Assembly (NCBI GenBank): GCA_013388985.1
Contig: JACAEF010000033.1
Location: 1-55,538, forward strand
Reading direction: 5' to 3'
Source of the DNA: Rhodocyclaceae bacterium
Lineage (GTDB): Bacteria; Pseudomonadota; Gammaproteobacteria; Burkholderiales; Rhodocyclaceae
Length of the DNA: 55,538 nucleotides
The translations under genes and the position numbers were made by a program. Every line of letters begins with the position of its first letter. Position 1 is the stretch's first letter. Positions 44,196 through 52,972 of this stretch are shown here, piece after piece. Under the pieces are notes generated by a model that saw only the letters and a list, made by a program, of their open reading frames with translations, had not been told where the DNA came from and ran no database searches.

Positions 44196-44419
44196 GCAGC
44201 GAGCAAGGGCAAGGTTTCGTCATCGAGGTTGCTTGCCGCGAAGGCGAGCGCCTGACGAATGTCCTCTTCTTCGAGCTCGGGATATTCCTTCAACAGCTCG
44301 GCACGATCCGGGTACAGCGCCACGGCCTCGATGACCCGCCGCACCGTGAGCCGCATGCCACGGATGGTCGGTTGCCCGTTCATGATCGACGGGTCGAGGG
44401 TGATGCGGTCGAATGTCAT
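44192..44419 (-). CDS. DUF433 antitoxin
   Basis: A 75-residue DUF433 protein with a helix-turn-helix-like fold: RITLDPSIMNGQPTIRGMRLTVRRVIE, then EYPELEEEDIRQALAFAA. This is the typical antitoxin partner of DUF5615 toxins. It starts 29 bases after the menB stop. It would neutralise the toxin encoded immediately downstream, and may bind DNA to regulate the module. Confidence 0.87.
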   Translation of the reverse strand: MTFDRITLDPSIMNGQPTIRGMRLTVRRVIEAVALYPDRAELLKEYPELEEEDIRQALAFAASNLDDETLPLLAA

Positions 44420-44448
44420 GAGCTATCCTCCGTCATCATCATAGCGCT

Positions 44449-45276
44449 TCAAGGCCGACGACGGTATTTCGAGAAATCCGGCGGGCGCTTTTCCAGCCAG
44501 GCATTGCGGCCTTCCTGGCCCTCGGCGGTCATGTAAAAGAGCCCCGTGGCCTGGCCGGCGAGTTCCTGGATGCCGGCGAGCCCGTCCGTGTCGGCATTGA
44601 AGCCGGCCTTGATCATCCTGAGCGCAGTGGGCGAGAGCTTCAGCATCTCGCGGCACCAGGCGACGGTCTCCTCCTCCAGCCTGTCCAGCGGCACGACGGC
44701 ATTGACGAGACCCCATTCGAGTGCGGTTTGAGCGTCGTATTGCCGGCAGAGGAACCAGATTTCCTTCGCGCGCTTGATGCCGATCGTGCGCGCGAGCAGG
44801 CCGGCGCCCAGGCCGGCATCGAAGCTGCCGACGCGCGGCCCGGTCTGGCCGAAGCGCGCATTGTCGGCGGCGATGGTCAGATCGCAGACGAGGTGCAGCA
44901 CGTGGCCGCCGCCGATCGCGTAACCCGCGACCATCGCCACGACGGGCTTGGGCAGCCGGCGGATCTGCATCTGCAGGTCGAGCACATTGAGATGCGGCGT
45001 GCCGGTCGCCTGGTCGTGATAGCCGCCGTCGTCGCCGCGCACGGTCTGGTCGCCGCCCGAGCAGAAGGCCTTGTCCCCTGCGCCAGTCAAGATGATGACG
45101 CCGATCCCGGGGTCGCGGTGGGCGCGGGAGAAGGCGTCCTGCAGTTCGATGATCGTCTCGGGGCGGAAGGCGTTGCGGCGCTCCGGGCGGTTGATCGTGA
45201 TCCGGGCGATGCCATCGCCGGAGAGGTGGTAGAGGATGTCAGCGTAATCGGCGGCGGAGGTCCAGGAAATCGTCAT
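44449..45276 (-). CDS. menB: 1,4-Dihydroxy-2-naphthoyl-CoA synthase
   Basis: A 275-residue crotonase-family enzyme that closes the naphthoquinone ring in menaquinone synthesis. Conserved elements are [55 protein letters not shown] (oxyanion hole), [18 protein letters not shown] (the MenB-specific loop) and a C-terminal [17 protein letters not shown]. The start overlaps the menA stop (ATGA). Confidence 0.96.
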   Translation of the reverse strand: MTISWTSAADYADILYHLSGDGIARITINRPERRNAFRPETIIELQDAFSRAHRDPGIGVIILTGAGDKAFCSGGDQTVRGDDGGYHDQATGTPHLNVLDLQMQIRRLPKPVVAMVAGYAIGGGHVLHLVCDLTIAADNARFGQTGPRVGSFDAGLGAGLLARTIGIKRAKEIWFLCRQYDAQTALEWGLVNAVVPLDRLEEETVAWCREMLKLSPTALRMIKAGFNADTDGLAGIQELAGQATGLFYMTAEGQEGRNAWLEKRPPDFSKYRRRP

Positions 45277-46199
45277 AGCGGCAGCAGGCAACCAAGGGCG
45301 AGAAGCAGGCCGAACACGAATTGTGCGCGCGCGGTGTCGGCCAGCACCGCGTTGAGCATCGCGCCCTGTGCGCGGCGCATCTTGCGCACGACCTTGAGGC
45401 AGGTCGGCAGGGCGAGCAGCGCGAGCCACACGCCATGCCGGCCGGGCAGCAGCGCGGCGATCAGCGGCAAGAAGAAGAAAGGCGCGATCATCAGCACCGC
45501 ATGCGTGTCGCGGGCCGGCGCCTCGCCGAGCACGGCGGCCAGCGTGATGCGGCCGGCGGCGGTGTCGGCGGCCAGATCGCGCAGGTTGTTGACGAGCAGC
45601 ACGGCGGCGGCGGGGAGTCCCAGCGCGGCGCCGGCCAGCAGCGCGGCGGGAGAGAGACGTTCCGCCTGCAGCCAATGGCTGCCGGCGACGGCGAGCACGC
45701 CGAAAAAAGCCCAGACGAAGATCTCGCCGAACGGCGTGTGCGAGATCGGGCGCGGGCCGCCCGAATAGGCATAACCCGCCGCGAGCGAGGCCAGCCCGAT
45801 CGCGACGATCGGCCAGCCGCCGGCGAAGGCCAGGAAGATGCCGAGCGCGAAGGCGCAGGCGAAGACGAGGTGCGAGGCGCGGCGCACCGCGGCGGGGCTG
45901 GCCCAGCCGGCGGCGGTGACGCGCAAGGGACCCAGACGGTCGGGACGGTCGTTGCCGCGTTCGAAATCGCTGGCGTCGTTGTGCAGATTGGTGCCGATCT
46001 GGATCAGCACGGCGGCGAGCAGGGTGGCGAGGGCGACCATGAGGCGCGGCGTGGCGCCTTCGGCCCAGGCGAGGGAGAGCCCCACCAGCACGGGCGAGGC
46101 GGAGAGCGGCAACGTGCGCGGGCGGGCGGCGGTCCACCAGATGCGCCAGCGGTCGCGGGGCGGCGCGGCCAACGTCGAAACGGGCGATTCCGGGCTCAT
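45273..46199 (-). CDS. menA: 1,4-Dihydroxy-2-naphthoate polyprenyltransferase
   Basis: A 308-residue UbiA-superfamily membrane enzyme that attaches the prenyl tail to DHNA. The Asp-rich prenyl-diphosphate motif reads [20 protein letters not shown], and the second is [17 protein letters not shown]. About eight hydrophobic segments are present. ATG 46199 overlaps the ubiE stop (ATGA); a longer frame runs into ubiE and was rejected. Confidence 0.95.
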   Translation of the reverse strand: MSPESPVSTLAAPPRDRWRIWWTAARPRTLPLSASPVLVGLSLAWAEGATPRLMVALATLLAAVLIQIGTNLHNDASDFERGNDRPDRLGPLRVTAAGWASPAAVRRASHLVFACAFALGIFLAFAGGWPIVAIGLASLAAGYAYSGGPRPISHTPFGEIFVWAFFGVLAVAGSHWLQAERLSPAALLAGAALGLPAAAVLLVNNLRDLAADTAAGRITLAAVLGEAPARDTHAVLMIAPFFFLPLIAALLPGRHGVWLALLALPTCLKVVRKMRRAQGAMLNAVLADTARAQFVFGLLLALGCLLPL

Positions 46200-46933
46200 C
46201 TGGCCTTGCTCCCGAAATGCAGGCAGGCGATGCCGAAGGAGAGATTTTCCCAATGCACGTCGGTGAAGCCGGCCGCCTCGATCAGCCCGGCGAACTCGCG
46301 CTGGTCGGGAAAGCGCCGGATCGATTCGATCAGATACTGGTAGGCGCCGGGCGCACGCGCCACCGCGGCGCCCAGGCGCGGGATGACGAGCGCTGAATAC
46401 AGGTCGTAAAACGGTGCCAGCCACCAGGTGGGGCGCGAGAATTCGAGGCAGACGAAGCGGCCGCCGGGGGCGAGCACGCGTTCGATTTCCGCCAGCGCGG
46501 CGGCAAGCTTCGTGACATTGCGGATGCCGAAGGCGATCGTCAGCAGATCGACGCTGCCATCGGCGAAAGGCAGGGCCTCGGCTTCGCCGGCCAGCCAGCG
46601 GATGCGCTTGTCGGCAGGGCGCCGGCCCGATTGCATCATCGGCACGCTCGGATCGCAGACGATCACGCGCCGGCCGCAGCCATCGAGCAGACGCGCGACG
46701 TCGCCGGTGCCGCCAGCCAGATCGACGACGACGCCGTAGAGACCGTCGCAGCGCCGCGCCAATCTACGCTTCCAGAGCCGGTGGATGCCGAAGCTCATCA
46801 GGTCGTTCATCAGGTCGTAGCGCGGCGCGATGCTGTCGAACATGCGCCGGATGCGGCTGCGCCGCTCCTCACTGGGAACCTGCTGGCGACCGAAGCTCTC
46901 GTCGAGGGCGTGGCGATCCACCGGCAGGCTCAT
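46196..46933 (-). CDS. ubiE: Demethylmenaquinone/ubiquinone C-methyltransferase
   Basis: A 245-residue SAM-dependent methyltransferase for the last step of menaquinone (and one step of ubiquinone) synthesis. Motifs are [40 protein letters not shown] (SAM site) and AFGIRNV, ending near [15 protein letters not shown]. Its start overlaps the tlpA-like stop. Placement with menA and menB suggests a menaquinone-specific role; a second ubiE elsewhere in the genome would be expected if this copy is dedicated. Confidence 0.95.
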   Translation of the reverse strand: MSLPVDRHALDESFGRQQVPSEERRSRIRRMFDSIAPRYDLMNDLMSFGIHRLWKRRLARRCDGLYGVVVDLAGGTGDVARLLDGCGRRVIVCDPSVPMMQSGRRPADKRIRWLAGEAEALPFADGSVDLLTIAFGIRNVTKLAAALAEIERVLAPGGRFVCLEFSRPTWWLAPFYDLYSALVIPRLGAAVARAPGAYQYLIESIRRFPDQREFAGLIEAAGFTDVHWENLSFGIACLHFGSKAR

Positions 46934-47454
46934 TTGAGCAAGGCGGTGACGGCAGTCTCGAGTTCGCTGCGGCTGATGCGTCCGAGCTTGTGACCGAGGA
47001 GGTTGCCTTGCCGGTCGATGAAGAGCGTGAAAGGCAGTCCCGCCTTGGGATTGCCGAGCGCTTTGAGCAGTTCCGTTCCCTGTGGGCCGGCGAAGAAGTT
47101 TGGATAGTCGATCTCGTAGGCCTTGAGGAAATCCTGCGTGTTGGCGCTGTTGTCCTCGATTGCGATGCCGACCACGGTCAGCCCCTGCCCGCGATATTTG
47201 TCGGCGATGGCCTTGACTTCGGGGAGTTCATCGCGGCAGGGCATGCACCAGCGCGCCCAGAAATTCACGATCAGCGGCTTGCCGCGATACTCGGCGAGCG
47301 TGGCCGGCTTGCCGTCGCGGGCAACGAGCGAAGCGGAGAACACGGCCGCAGCATCGGCCGCCCAGGCGGCCAAAGGCAGCCAGCAAGTGGCGATGAACAC
47401 CCACAGCGCCAGCTTCCCCTGATTCCTGATCCCTGATTCCTGAATCCCGATCAC
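46930..47454 (-). CDS. TlpA-like periplasmic thioredoxin
   Basis: A 174-residue exported thiol-disulfide protein. A signal segment (LALWVFIATCWLPLAAWAA) is followed by the AhpC/TSA-type thioredoxin fold with the redox motif FWARWCMPCRDELPE and the cis-Pro region AGLPFTLFIDRQG. GTG 47454 overlaps the nosY stop (GTGA). The short N-terminal stretch before the signal is encoded by a tandem repeat. In nos clusters such proteins may keep copper-site Cys or heme sites reduced. Confidence 0.9.
   Translation of the reverse strand: MIGIQESGIRNQGKLALWVFIATCWLPLAAWAADAAAVFSASLVARDGKPATLAEYRGKPLIVNFWARWCMPCRDELPEVKAIADKYRGQGLTVVGIAIEDNSANTQDFLKAYEIDYPNFFAGPQGTELLKALGNPKAGLPFTLFIDRQGNLLGHKLGRISRSELETAVTALLK
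47417..47443 (+). repeat. 13-bp tandem repeat in the tlpA-like start
   Basis: CCCTGATTCCTGA occurs at 47417-47429 and 47431-47443, a 14-base period. On the gene strand it encodes the residues between the start and the signal peptide (IQESGIRNQG). Confidence 0.6.
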
Positions 47455-48278
47455 GGCAGGTCTCCGCGGCGGAAGATGAAGTAACCCAATCCGGCGGCCA
47501 AGAGTCCGAGCGCCGTCGGGTAGGCGAGCGCGAACAGCTTGTAGCCGGTGGCGCCGAAGGTGTCGAGGATCACGTAGGCGGCCGGTCCGAGCACGATGAG
47601 CTGCGGGTCGAACAGCGCCAGCGCCGCGGTGCGGAACACCTGCAGAGGGTTGGCCAAGGCGATGCCGATCGCGACTTCCGGCGACACCCGGCCCTGGATC
47701 AGCACGCCCAGCAGGATCAGGTCGATGAACAGCAGCAGGATCAGCCAGGTCAGGAAGGCGGCGCCCTGCGCCATGTCGGTGCTGCGGGCGATCGCCGAGA
47801 TCAGCATCCCAAGGCCGAGGAAACAGGCGGCCATCGCGGCCAGCAGCGCGGTGTAGTAGCCGAACATGTCCCAGGGAATCTCGATTTCCTTGACCATCGC
47901 GATGCCGACGGCGGCGAGCATGGCGAGGAAGACCGGCGCGAAGATGACCAGATAACGACCGAGGATCTTGCCCCAGAACCAGGCGGCCAGCCCTACCGGC
48001 AGCGAGAGCAGGTATTCGAACACGCCGGCCTCGCGGTCGCCGGCGACGGAGCGCACCGTGGTGATCAGCACGAAGATCGGCAGGATCGCCATGGTGAGCT
48101 GGATGTAGGTGACCAACAGGCGCGAGAGGCCGATGAAGCCGAGCACGCGCGATTCGGTGAGGCCGAACAGGAACAAGAGCGCGACGATGCCGCCGAACAC
48201 GCCGCTGTAGATGAGGAACCAGCGCGCGCGCAGGGATTCGACGATGTCGAGACGGGCGGTGAGCCAGAGTTGTTTCAT
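47451..48278 (-). CDS. nosY: NosY, ABC permease of the NosDFY system
   Basis: A 275-residue ABC-2-type permease with six hydrophobic segments, for example FLIYSGVFGGIVALLFLFG, YLVIFAPVFLAMLAAVGIAM and GAAFLTWLILLLFIDLILLG. The TTVRSVAGDREAGVFEYLLSLPV segment is a family signature. With NosF and NosD it forms the machine that supplies material for the CuZ centre of N2O reductase. The start overlaps the nosL stop (ATGA). Confidence 0.94.
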   Translation of the reverse strand: MKQLWLTARLDIVESLRARWFLIYSGVFGGIVALLFLFGLTESRVLGFIGLSRLLVTYIQLTMAILPIFVLITTVRSVAGDREAGVFEYLLSLPVGLAAWFWGKILGRYLVIFAPVFLAMLAAVGIAMVKEIEIPWDMFGYYTALLAAMAACFLGLGMLISAIARSTDMAQGAAFLTWLILLLFIDLILLGVLIQGRVSPEVAIGIALANPLQVFRTAALALFDPQLIVLGPAAYVILDTFGATGYKLFALAYPTALGLLAAGLGYFIFRRGDLP

Positions 48279-48763
48279 TTTTGCGGATTCCTGACTTTGG
48301 CGACCACGTGTTCGGCCATGGTCGCGAAATCGACCGAACCGGCCTGGGGATGGGCGACGGCGCCGTAGTTGTAGCCCATCGGCGAATACTTCGTGACGTA
48401 GTGGGCGGTTCTGGCATCGAGCCAGCGCACCTGGTTGCCCTGGCTGGTGACGTCGGCGACCCAGATCTTCGTCGCCGGATCGCGGATCCAGGGGTATTTC
48501 TCCGCCTTGTCGTGCAGGAACAGCGCGATGCAGCCCGGATCGTCGAACTTGAAGACGTTGTTCTTCGGTCCGCCGCGCAGCTCGCCGGCGAAGCGGCGGT
48601 CCGAGATGCCCATGTTGCAGACCACGCAGGTGTCGCGATCCCACTTGATCGGCTGCATGCCTTCCGGCCAGCCTTCGTCGTTGCCGCAGCCACCCAGCGA
48701 GGCGAGCGCCGCCGCAATCGGCGAAAGCGCGAAGGCGGAACCGAGAAACGCGCGCCGCTTCAT
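48275..48763 (-). CDS. nosL: NosL copper-chaperone lipoprotein
   Basis: A 162-residue lipoprotein. The signal ends with the lipobox SLGGC. The copper-binding motif is TCVVCNMGISDRRFAGEL, followed by FKFDDPGCIALFL. NosL delivers Cu(I) for NosZ assembly in the periplasm. ATG 48763 was preferred over an upstream ATG because it directly begins the signal (MKRRAFLGSAFAL) and does not overlap nosF; the nosF stop is one base away. Confidence 0.94.
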   Translation of the reverse strand: MKRRAFLGSAFALSPIAAALASLGGCGNDEGWPEGMQPIKWDRDTCVVCNMGISDRRFAGELRGGPKNNVFKFDDPGCIALFLHDKAEKYPWIRDPATKIWVADVTSQGNQVRWLDARTAHYVTKYSPMGYNYGAVAHPQAGSVDFATMAEHVVAKVRNPQK

Positions 48764-48764
48764 G

Positions 48765-49640
48765 TCACCGTGCCGTCTCACCAGCGCCGACTTTTTCGGC
48801 AAGGTTCAGATCGGCGAGCAGCGCGACATAGCGGGAGAGCATGCCGAGGAAGCGCAGCCGGTCCGGTCCTGCGACTTCGCCGTTCCACACCAGGCCGGCT
48901 GCATCGCTCGTGAATTTCCAGCTCGCCAGCGTCTTGGCGAGCGCCGCATCCTCGCGCCGCACGACGAGCCGGCAGGCGAAGACGCCTGCGAGCGAGACGT
49001 CGTCGGCCACCTTGTCGTCGAGCACGATCTTGCCCATGTCCATTTCGATGACGCGATTGACCAGCGCGGCGACTTCGTCGATGCGGTGGCTGGAGATGAT
49101 CATCGTCGCCTCATGCTGGCGCTCGGCCAGGAGCTCGAAGAAGATCTTGCGCGCGGCTGGATCGAGGTTGGCGGCCGGCTCGTCCATGATCAAGAGCTTC
49201 GCGTTGCGGCCCAGCGCGATGGCGATCAGGAGCTTCTGCTTCATGCCGCCGGAGAGGCGGTTGAACGGTCGCGCGCGGATCGAGTCGACGGGCAGGCCGA
49301 GGCGGTCGGCGATCGCGTCGATCTGGGCGTGATCGGCGCCCGAGAGCGCGGCGGAAAACTCGATCAGCTGGCCGACCGGCATCTTCAGCGGCGGCGGCAG
49401 CTGGGGCACGAAGCCGATCTTGCCGAGCACCGCGGTGCGATCCGAGCGCGGTGCGTGGCCGTCGATGGTGACTTTGCCCTCATGCACGTATTCGCCGAGC
49501 AGGCAGCGGATCAGCGTGGTCTTGCCGGCGCCGTTCGAGCCGATCAGGGCGATGCGCTCGCCCAGCGCGATGTCGAGATTGATGCCGTCGAGCACACGGG
49601 CGCGACGGAACGATTTGGAGAGGTTTTCGCAGCGGATCAT
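48765..49640 (-). CDS. nosF: NosF, ABC ATPase of the NosDFY system
   Basis: A 291-residue ATPase. Walker A is GSNGAGKTTLIR, signature RLSGGMKQKLLIAIAL, Walker B LLIMDEPAANLDP, H-loop IISSHRIDEV. It energises NosY. The C-terminal tail LAEKVGAGETAR before the stop is encoded by a dispersed-repeat copy, so the last eight or so residues look added. The start is ATG 49640 and the nosH stop lies 45 bp upstream. Confidence 0.94.
   Translation of the reverse strand: MIRCENLSKSFRRARVLDGINLDIALGERIALIGSNGAGKTTLIRCLLGEYVHEGKVTIDGHAPRSDRTAVLGKIGFVPQLPPPLKMPVGQLIEFSAALSGADHAQIDAIADRLGLPVDSIRARPFNRLSGGMKQKLLIAIALGRNAKLLIMDEPAANLDPAARKIFFELLAERQHEATMIISSHRIDEVAALVNRVIEMDMGKIVLDDKVADDVSLAGVFACRLVVRREDAALAKTLASWKFTSDAAGLVWNGEVAGPDRLRFLGMLSRYVALLADLNLAEKVGAGETAR
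48770..48794 (+). repeat. Dispersed 25-bp repeat, copy 14 (3' end of nosF)
   Basis: GTGCCGT, CTCA, CCAGCGCCGA, CTTT on the plus strand, read as KVGAGETAR just before the nosF stop codon. Confidence 0.87.
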
Positions 49641-49685
49641 GGCCGTGGATTCTACCGGGGAGAATGGGTGCCCCCCCGCAAAAGA

Positions 49686-50672
49686 TCACATCAGTTTCGA
49701 CAGGCCCTTGACATCGAACTTCAGCGAGCCGGTCGGGCAGGTATCCACGCACAACCCGCAGCGCGTGCAGTCCGGGCCGATCGGCACCTCGGTGTCGACG
49801 GCGCGGCCCTTGATCACCGTGTCGAGCACGTGCGGCACCAGGCAGACCTTGCGGCAGTCGCCCTCGTGGAAGCAGCCTTCGAGCGTGTATTTGATGCGCA
49901 CCGGCGAGGCGATGCCGACCACGCCGTAGGTGAGTCCGATCGGGCAGGCATAGCGGCACCAGGCGCGGCGCACGAAGAAGATTTCGAAGACCAAGAGCGC
50001 CAGCACCCAGAGCAGCGCGAGGATGCTGCCGCCGTAGATGAGGGCGCGCGAGACGATGCCGGTCGGCGAGATCGACTCATAGACCGTGTAGCCGGTGGCG
50101 AGGGCGAGCAGCGCGAAGATCGCCCAGGAGACGGTGCGCCAGCGACGGTCGATTGGCGTGTCGGCGACCAGTTTCTTCTGCACCAGCCACAGATGGATTT
50201 TTTCCGCCCATTCGGCCAGCAGATGGTAAGGACAGACCCAGGAGCAAAACGTCCGGCCGCCGAGCAGCAGCCACAGCACCAGCACCGTGCCGGTGCCGAT
50301 CAGCAGGTTGGTGATGACGTGCTTGTGGGCCAGCATCACCTGCAACGCCGAATTGAGGTCGATCAGGTGGAAGCCGGCGAAGCGCGAGGCGGTGAGCGCG
50401 CCTTCGAGCAGCTGGATGTCGAAGTGATAGGAGACGACGAACAGCAGATTGACGAAGAGCAGCGTCGCCCAGCGGATGTTGCGCCATTTGTGGTTTTTCG
50501 CGCGCGCCCGATGCGCTTCCTTCGCGGCGGCGAGCTCCGCCTTGTTGGTCATGCGCTTCAGGGTGTGCACCTTGATGGCGCGCTCCTCGATCAGCGCGGG
50601 TTTCTGCGGCTCGGCGCCGAACATGACCTTGATCTGTTCGACGAAACGGCGTCTCAATGCGGGGCTCTTCAT
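49686..50672 (-). CDS. nosH: NosH, NapH-like membrane iron-sulfur protein
   Basis: A 328-residue membrane quinol-dehydrogenase subunit. Four hydrophobic segments are visible, for example WATLLFVNLLFVVSYHF and ALLWVLALLVFEIFFV. The membrane-side Cys motifs CSWVCPYHLL and CRYACPIG match NapH. Two C-terminal [4Fe-4S] sites are GDCRKVCLVPHVLD and CTRCGLCVDTCPTGSL. With NosG it would pass electrons from menaquinol towards the cytochromes and NosZ. The start overlaps the nosG stop (ATGA). Confidence 0.92.
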   Translation of the reverse strand: MKSPALRRRFVEQIKVMFGAEPQKPALIEERAIKVHTLKRMTNKAELAAAKEAHRARAKNHKWRNIRWATLLFVNLLFVVSYHFDIQLLEGALTASRFAGFHLIDLNSALQVMLAHKHVITNLLIGTGTVLVLWLLLGGRTFCSWVCPYHLLAEWAEKIHLWLVQKKLVADTPIDRRWRTVSWAIFALLALATGYTVYESISPTGIVSRALIYGGSILALLWVLALLVFEIFFVRRAWCRYACPIGLTYGVVGIASPVRIKYTLEGCFHEGDCRKVCLVPHVLDTVIKGRAVDTEVPIGPDCTRCGLCVDTCPTGSLKFDVKGLSKLM

Positions 50673-51595
50673 GTCGTACCTCTCCAGCCTTCGCCGGGGA
50701 TGACTTCGATGCTCGCCGGCTCGGTCGGGCAAATCATCTCGCAGACGCCGCAGCCGACGCAGGGTTCATGCACGACGGGGGTCTTTCGCTGGCCGCCGTC
50801 CGGCGCGAACACCGTTTCCAGGCTGATCGCGCCCTTGATCGGGCAGGCGGTGACGCACAGGTCGCACAGCTCGACGTCGTAAGGGTGGTCGGCTACCTTG
50901 ATCGGCCGCCAGCGGTCGACGCTCATGTAGCGCAGCTCGCCCTTGAACGACGGGCCGCGCGCTTGTCCCTTGAAGCCCTTGCCCTGCATCGCGAGACAGG
51001 ATTCCGGACGGGTCAGCCGCGCCACCCCGATGCGCTCGGTGAGATTCAGCGTCGGCTCGGGATCCTTTTCCTTGGCCAGCAGGATCGGCTTTTCAGCCAA
51101 TTTGGCACCCGGCCGAACCGACATGTAAGGCGGCTTGTGGTAGGTGAGCGAGCCGGTCGGGCAGGCGAGGATGCACTGCACCGCGTCGCAGGAGAAATCG
51201 CAGGCCTGTTCGCGGGCATCGATATGTGGCGTGCCGACGCCGAAACCATCGGAAAGATCGGCCAGCTTGATGGCATTCACTGGACAGACCTGCACGCATT
51301 GCCCGCACTTGATGCAGCTGGCGAGAAAATCCTTTTCGTCGAGCGCGCCGGGTGGGCGCAGCCGCTTTTTCTGCGCATAGGCGACGGGCAGATAGCCCGA
51401 GAGCGCCGCGCCGAACACGCCGCCGCCGAGCAGGATGGTGCGCAGGAAGCGGCGGCGCGCCTGACGGGCGCGTTCTTTGGACATGGGCGGCTTGCCGCCA
51501 GGCGTCGGGCTGGCGCCCGACAAGTCCGCCGTCGGGGATTCGGCCGGTGCCGTCTCGCCAGCGCCGACTTTTTCGGGGGCGTCGTTGTCGTTCAT
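50669..51595 (-). CDS. nosG: NosG, NapG-like periplasmic iron-sulfur protein
   Basis: A 308-residue Tat-exported ferredoxin-like protein. The Tat motif is ARRRFLRTILLGGG. Four cluster sites are CIKCGQCVQVCPVNAI, CDFSCDAVQCILACPTG, CDLCVTACPIKGA and CVGCGVCEMICPTEP. It partners NosH. The region before the Tat motif is unusually long (about 45 residues) and starts with a dispersed-repeat copy read as KVGAGETAP; an internal Met (MSKERARQ) directly before the Tat signal could be an alternative start. ATG 51595 overlaps the nosD stop (ATGA), which supports the long form. Confidence 0.92.
   Translation of the reverse strand: MNDNDAPEKVGAGETAPAESPTADLSGASPTPGGKPPMSKERARQARRRFLRTILLGGGVFGAALSGYLPVAYAQKKRLRPPGALDEKDFLASCIKCGQCVQVCPVNAIKLADLSDGFGVGTPHIDAREQACDFSCDAVQCILACPTGSLTYHKPPYMSVRPGAKLAEKPILLAKEKDPEPTLNLTERIGVARLTRPESCLAMQGKGFKGQARGPSFKGELRYMSVDRWRPIKVADHPYDVELCDLCVTACPIKGAISLETVFAPDGGQRKTPVVHEPCVGCGVCEMICPTEPASIEVIPGEGWRGTT
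51547..51571 (+). repeat. Dispersed 25-bp repeat, copy 15 (5' end of nosG)
   Basis: GTGCCGT, CTCG, CCAGCGCCGA, CTTT on the plus strand, read as KVGAGETAP at residues 9-17 of nosG. Confidence 0.88.
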
Positions 51596-52971
51596 CCTGC
51601 TTTCCTCGTGGGTGGGTGCATGCGGGGCTTGGGATCGCGCGCTTGCAGTTCCGGAGAGGTGATCGGCGCCAGACGTTCGAGGAAATCGAGCAGCTCGAGC
51701 ACCGGCGAGGTCTTGAAGAAGCGGGCCGGCGGCGTTTCCATCCAGATCATGTCGGCATAGGCATATTCTTCATGCGGCGTGTCGCCGAACCCGTCGCCAT
51801 TCCGGTCGAAACCCTGATAGGTGTCGAAGTAATTGCCGTTCCACTTGTTCTTGTCGCCCTGGCCGCGTCCGGCCTGATAGACGTCCGTCAGGTTGCCTTC
51901 GAAGATGTTGTCGTCCAGATAGTTGCCGCCCAGCTCGCTGGTGAGCTGCACGGCGATGCCGTTGTAGGCGAAGCGGTTGCCCTTGAAACGGATCGTCGTG
52001 TTCGGCTGGAAAGGGGAGAGGTCCGAGCCGACGCCGACCGCGCTGTAGATGATTTCGTTGTTCTCGATGAAGATGTCCGAGGCTTCCTTGAAACCCAGCG
52101 CCATGCCGGTCGCCCCGGTGGCGTGCGAGATGATGTTGTTGCGCGCGCCGCCGCCTTCCATGTACATGAAATAAATGCCGACCGCGTTGTCGTAGAAGCG
52201 GTTGTTCTCGACGATGTTGTTGTTGGCGAACATGAAGTGGATCGAATAGCGGCTGCGGCGGCCTTCGTTGCCGCGATAGATGTTGCGGTGGGAATACCAC
52301 GCCACGTTGTCGCGCGAATCGGTGACGAGATTGTTCTCGATCAGATTGTTGTTGCTGTACCACAGCCGGATGCCGTCGCCGCGGATGCCCAGATCGAAGG
52401 GCTTGGAACTGATCTTGTTGCCACGCACGATGTTGTTGCTCGACTGCTTGAGGTCGATGCCGAACAGGCAGTTGTCGATCACCAGATTTTCGATGACGTT
52501 GTTGTGGCCACGCACGTCGAGACAGGAATCGTCGGTATCGTGGTTGTCTCCCGAGCCGGTCAGATGGATGCCGCGCAATACGGCGCCATCGGTTTCCAGC
52601 GAGAACACCGTGCCGCGGTCGCCGGCGTCGATCGTCACCTTGCCGTCGCCTTCGATGGTGAGCGGTTTCTTGACCACGACCGGGCCGGCATAGTTGCCCG
52701 GCGGCACTTTCAGCACCGAGCCGGGCGGCGCGGCATCGACGAGTGCCTGGAACGGGGGATAGCCATGCATGCGCTTGTTGCGTTCGTAGAGCGGAAAGGT
52801 CGGCTTCGGCCGGTCGATGGTGACGCGCGGCGCATTCGAGAGATCGGCCTTTTCCCCCAGCCGGCCGGAGGTCTCGCCGATCCCCACCGTGTCGCTCACC
52901 CCCTGGGCGGTGACGAGCAGTGAGAAGGTGCCGAGCACGACACCCGGTACGACCGAACGCCAGCGCGTCAT
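51592..52971 (-). CDS. nosD: NosD, copper-site maturation beta-helix protein
   Basis: A 459-residue periplasmic beta-helix protein with signal peptide (VVPGVVLGTFSLLVTAQG). Repeated turns include NVIENLVIDNCLFGIDLKQ, NLIENNLVTDSRDNVAW and NNIVENNRFYDNAVGIYF. The C-terminal FDRNGDGFGDTPHEEY and MIWMETPPARFF match the paralog at 34032-35237. It is required for CuZ assembly in NosZ. It follows nosB within two bases and is coupled to nosG. Confidence 0.94.
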   Translation of the reverse strand: MTRWRSVVPGVVLGTFSLLVTAQGVSDTVGIGETSGRLGEKADLSNAPRVTIDRPKPTFPLYERNKRMHGYPPFQALVDAAPPGSVLKVPPGNYAGPVVVKKPLTIEGDGKVTIDAGDRGTVFSLETDGAVLRGIHLTGSGDNHDTDDSCLDVRGHNNVIENLVIDNCLFGIDLKQSSNNIVRGNKISSKPFDLGIRGDGIRLWYSNNNLIENNLVTDSRDNVAWYSHRNIYRGNEGRRSRYSIHFMFANNNIVENNRFYDNAVGIYFMYMEGGGARNNIISHATGATGMALGFKEASDIFIENNEIIYSAVGVGSDLSPFQPNTTIRFKGNRFAYNGIAVQLTSELGGNYLDDNIFEGNLTDVYQAGRGQGDKNKWNGNYFDTYQGFDRNGDGFGDTPHEEYAYADMIWMETPPARFFKTSPVLELLDFLERLAPITSPELQARDPKPRMHPPTRKAG

Positions 52972-52972
52972 C

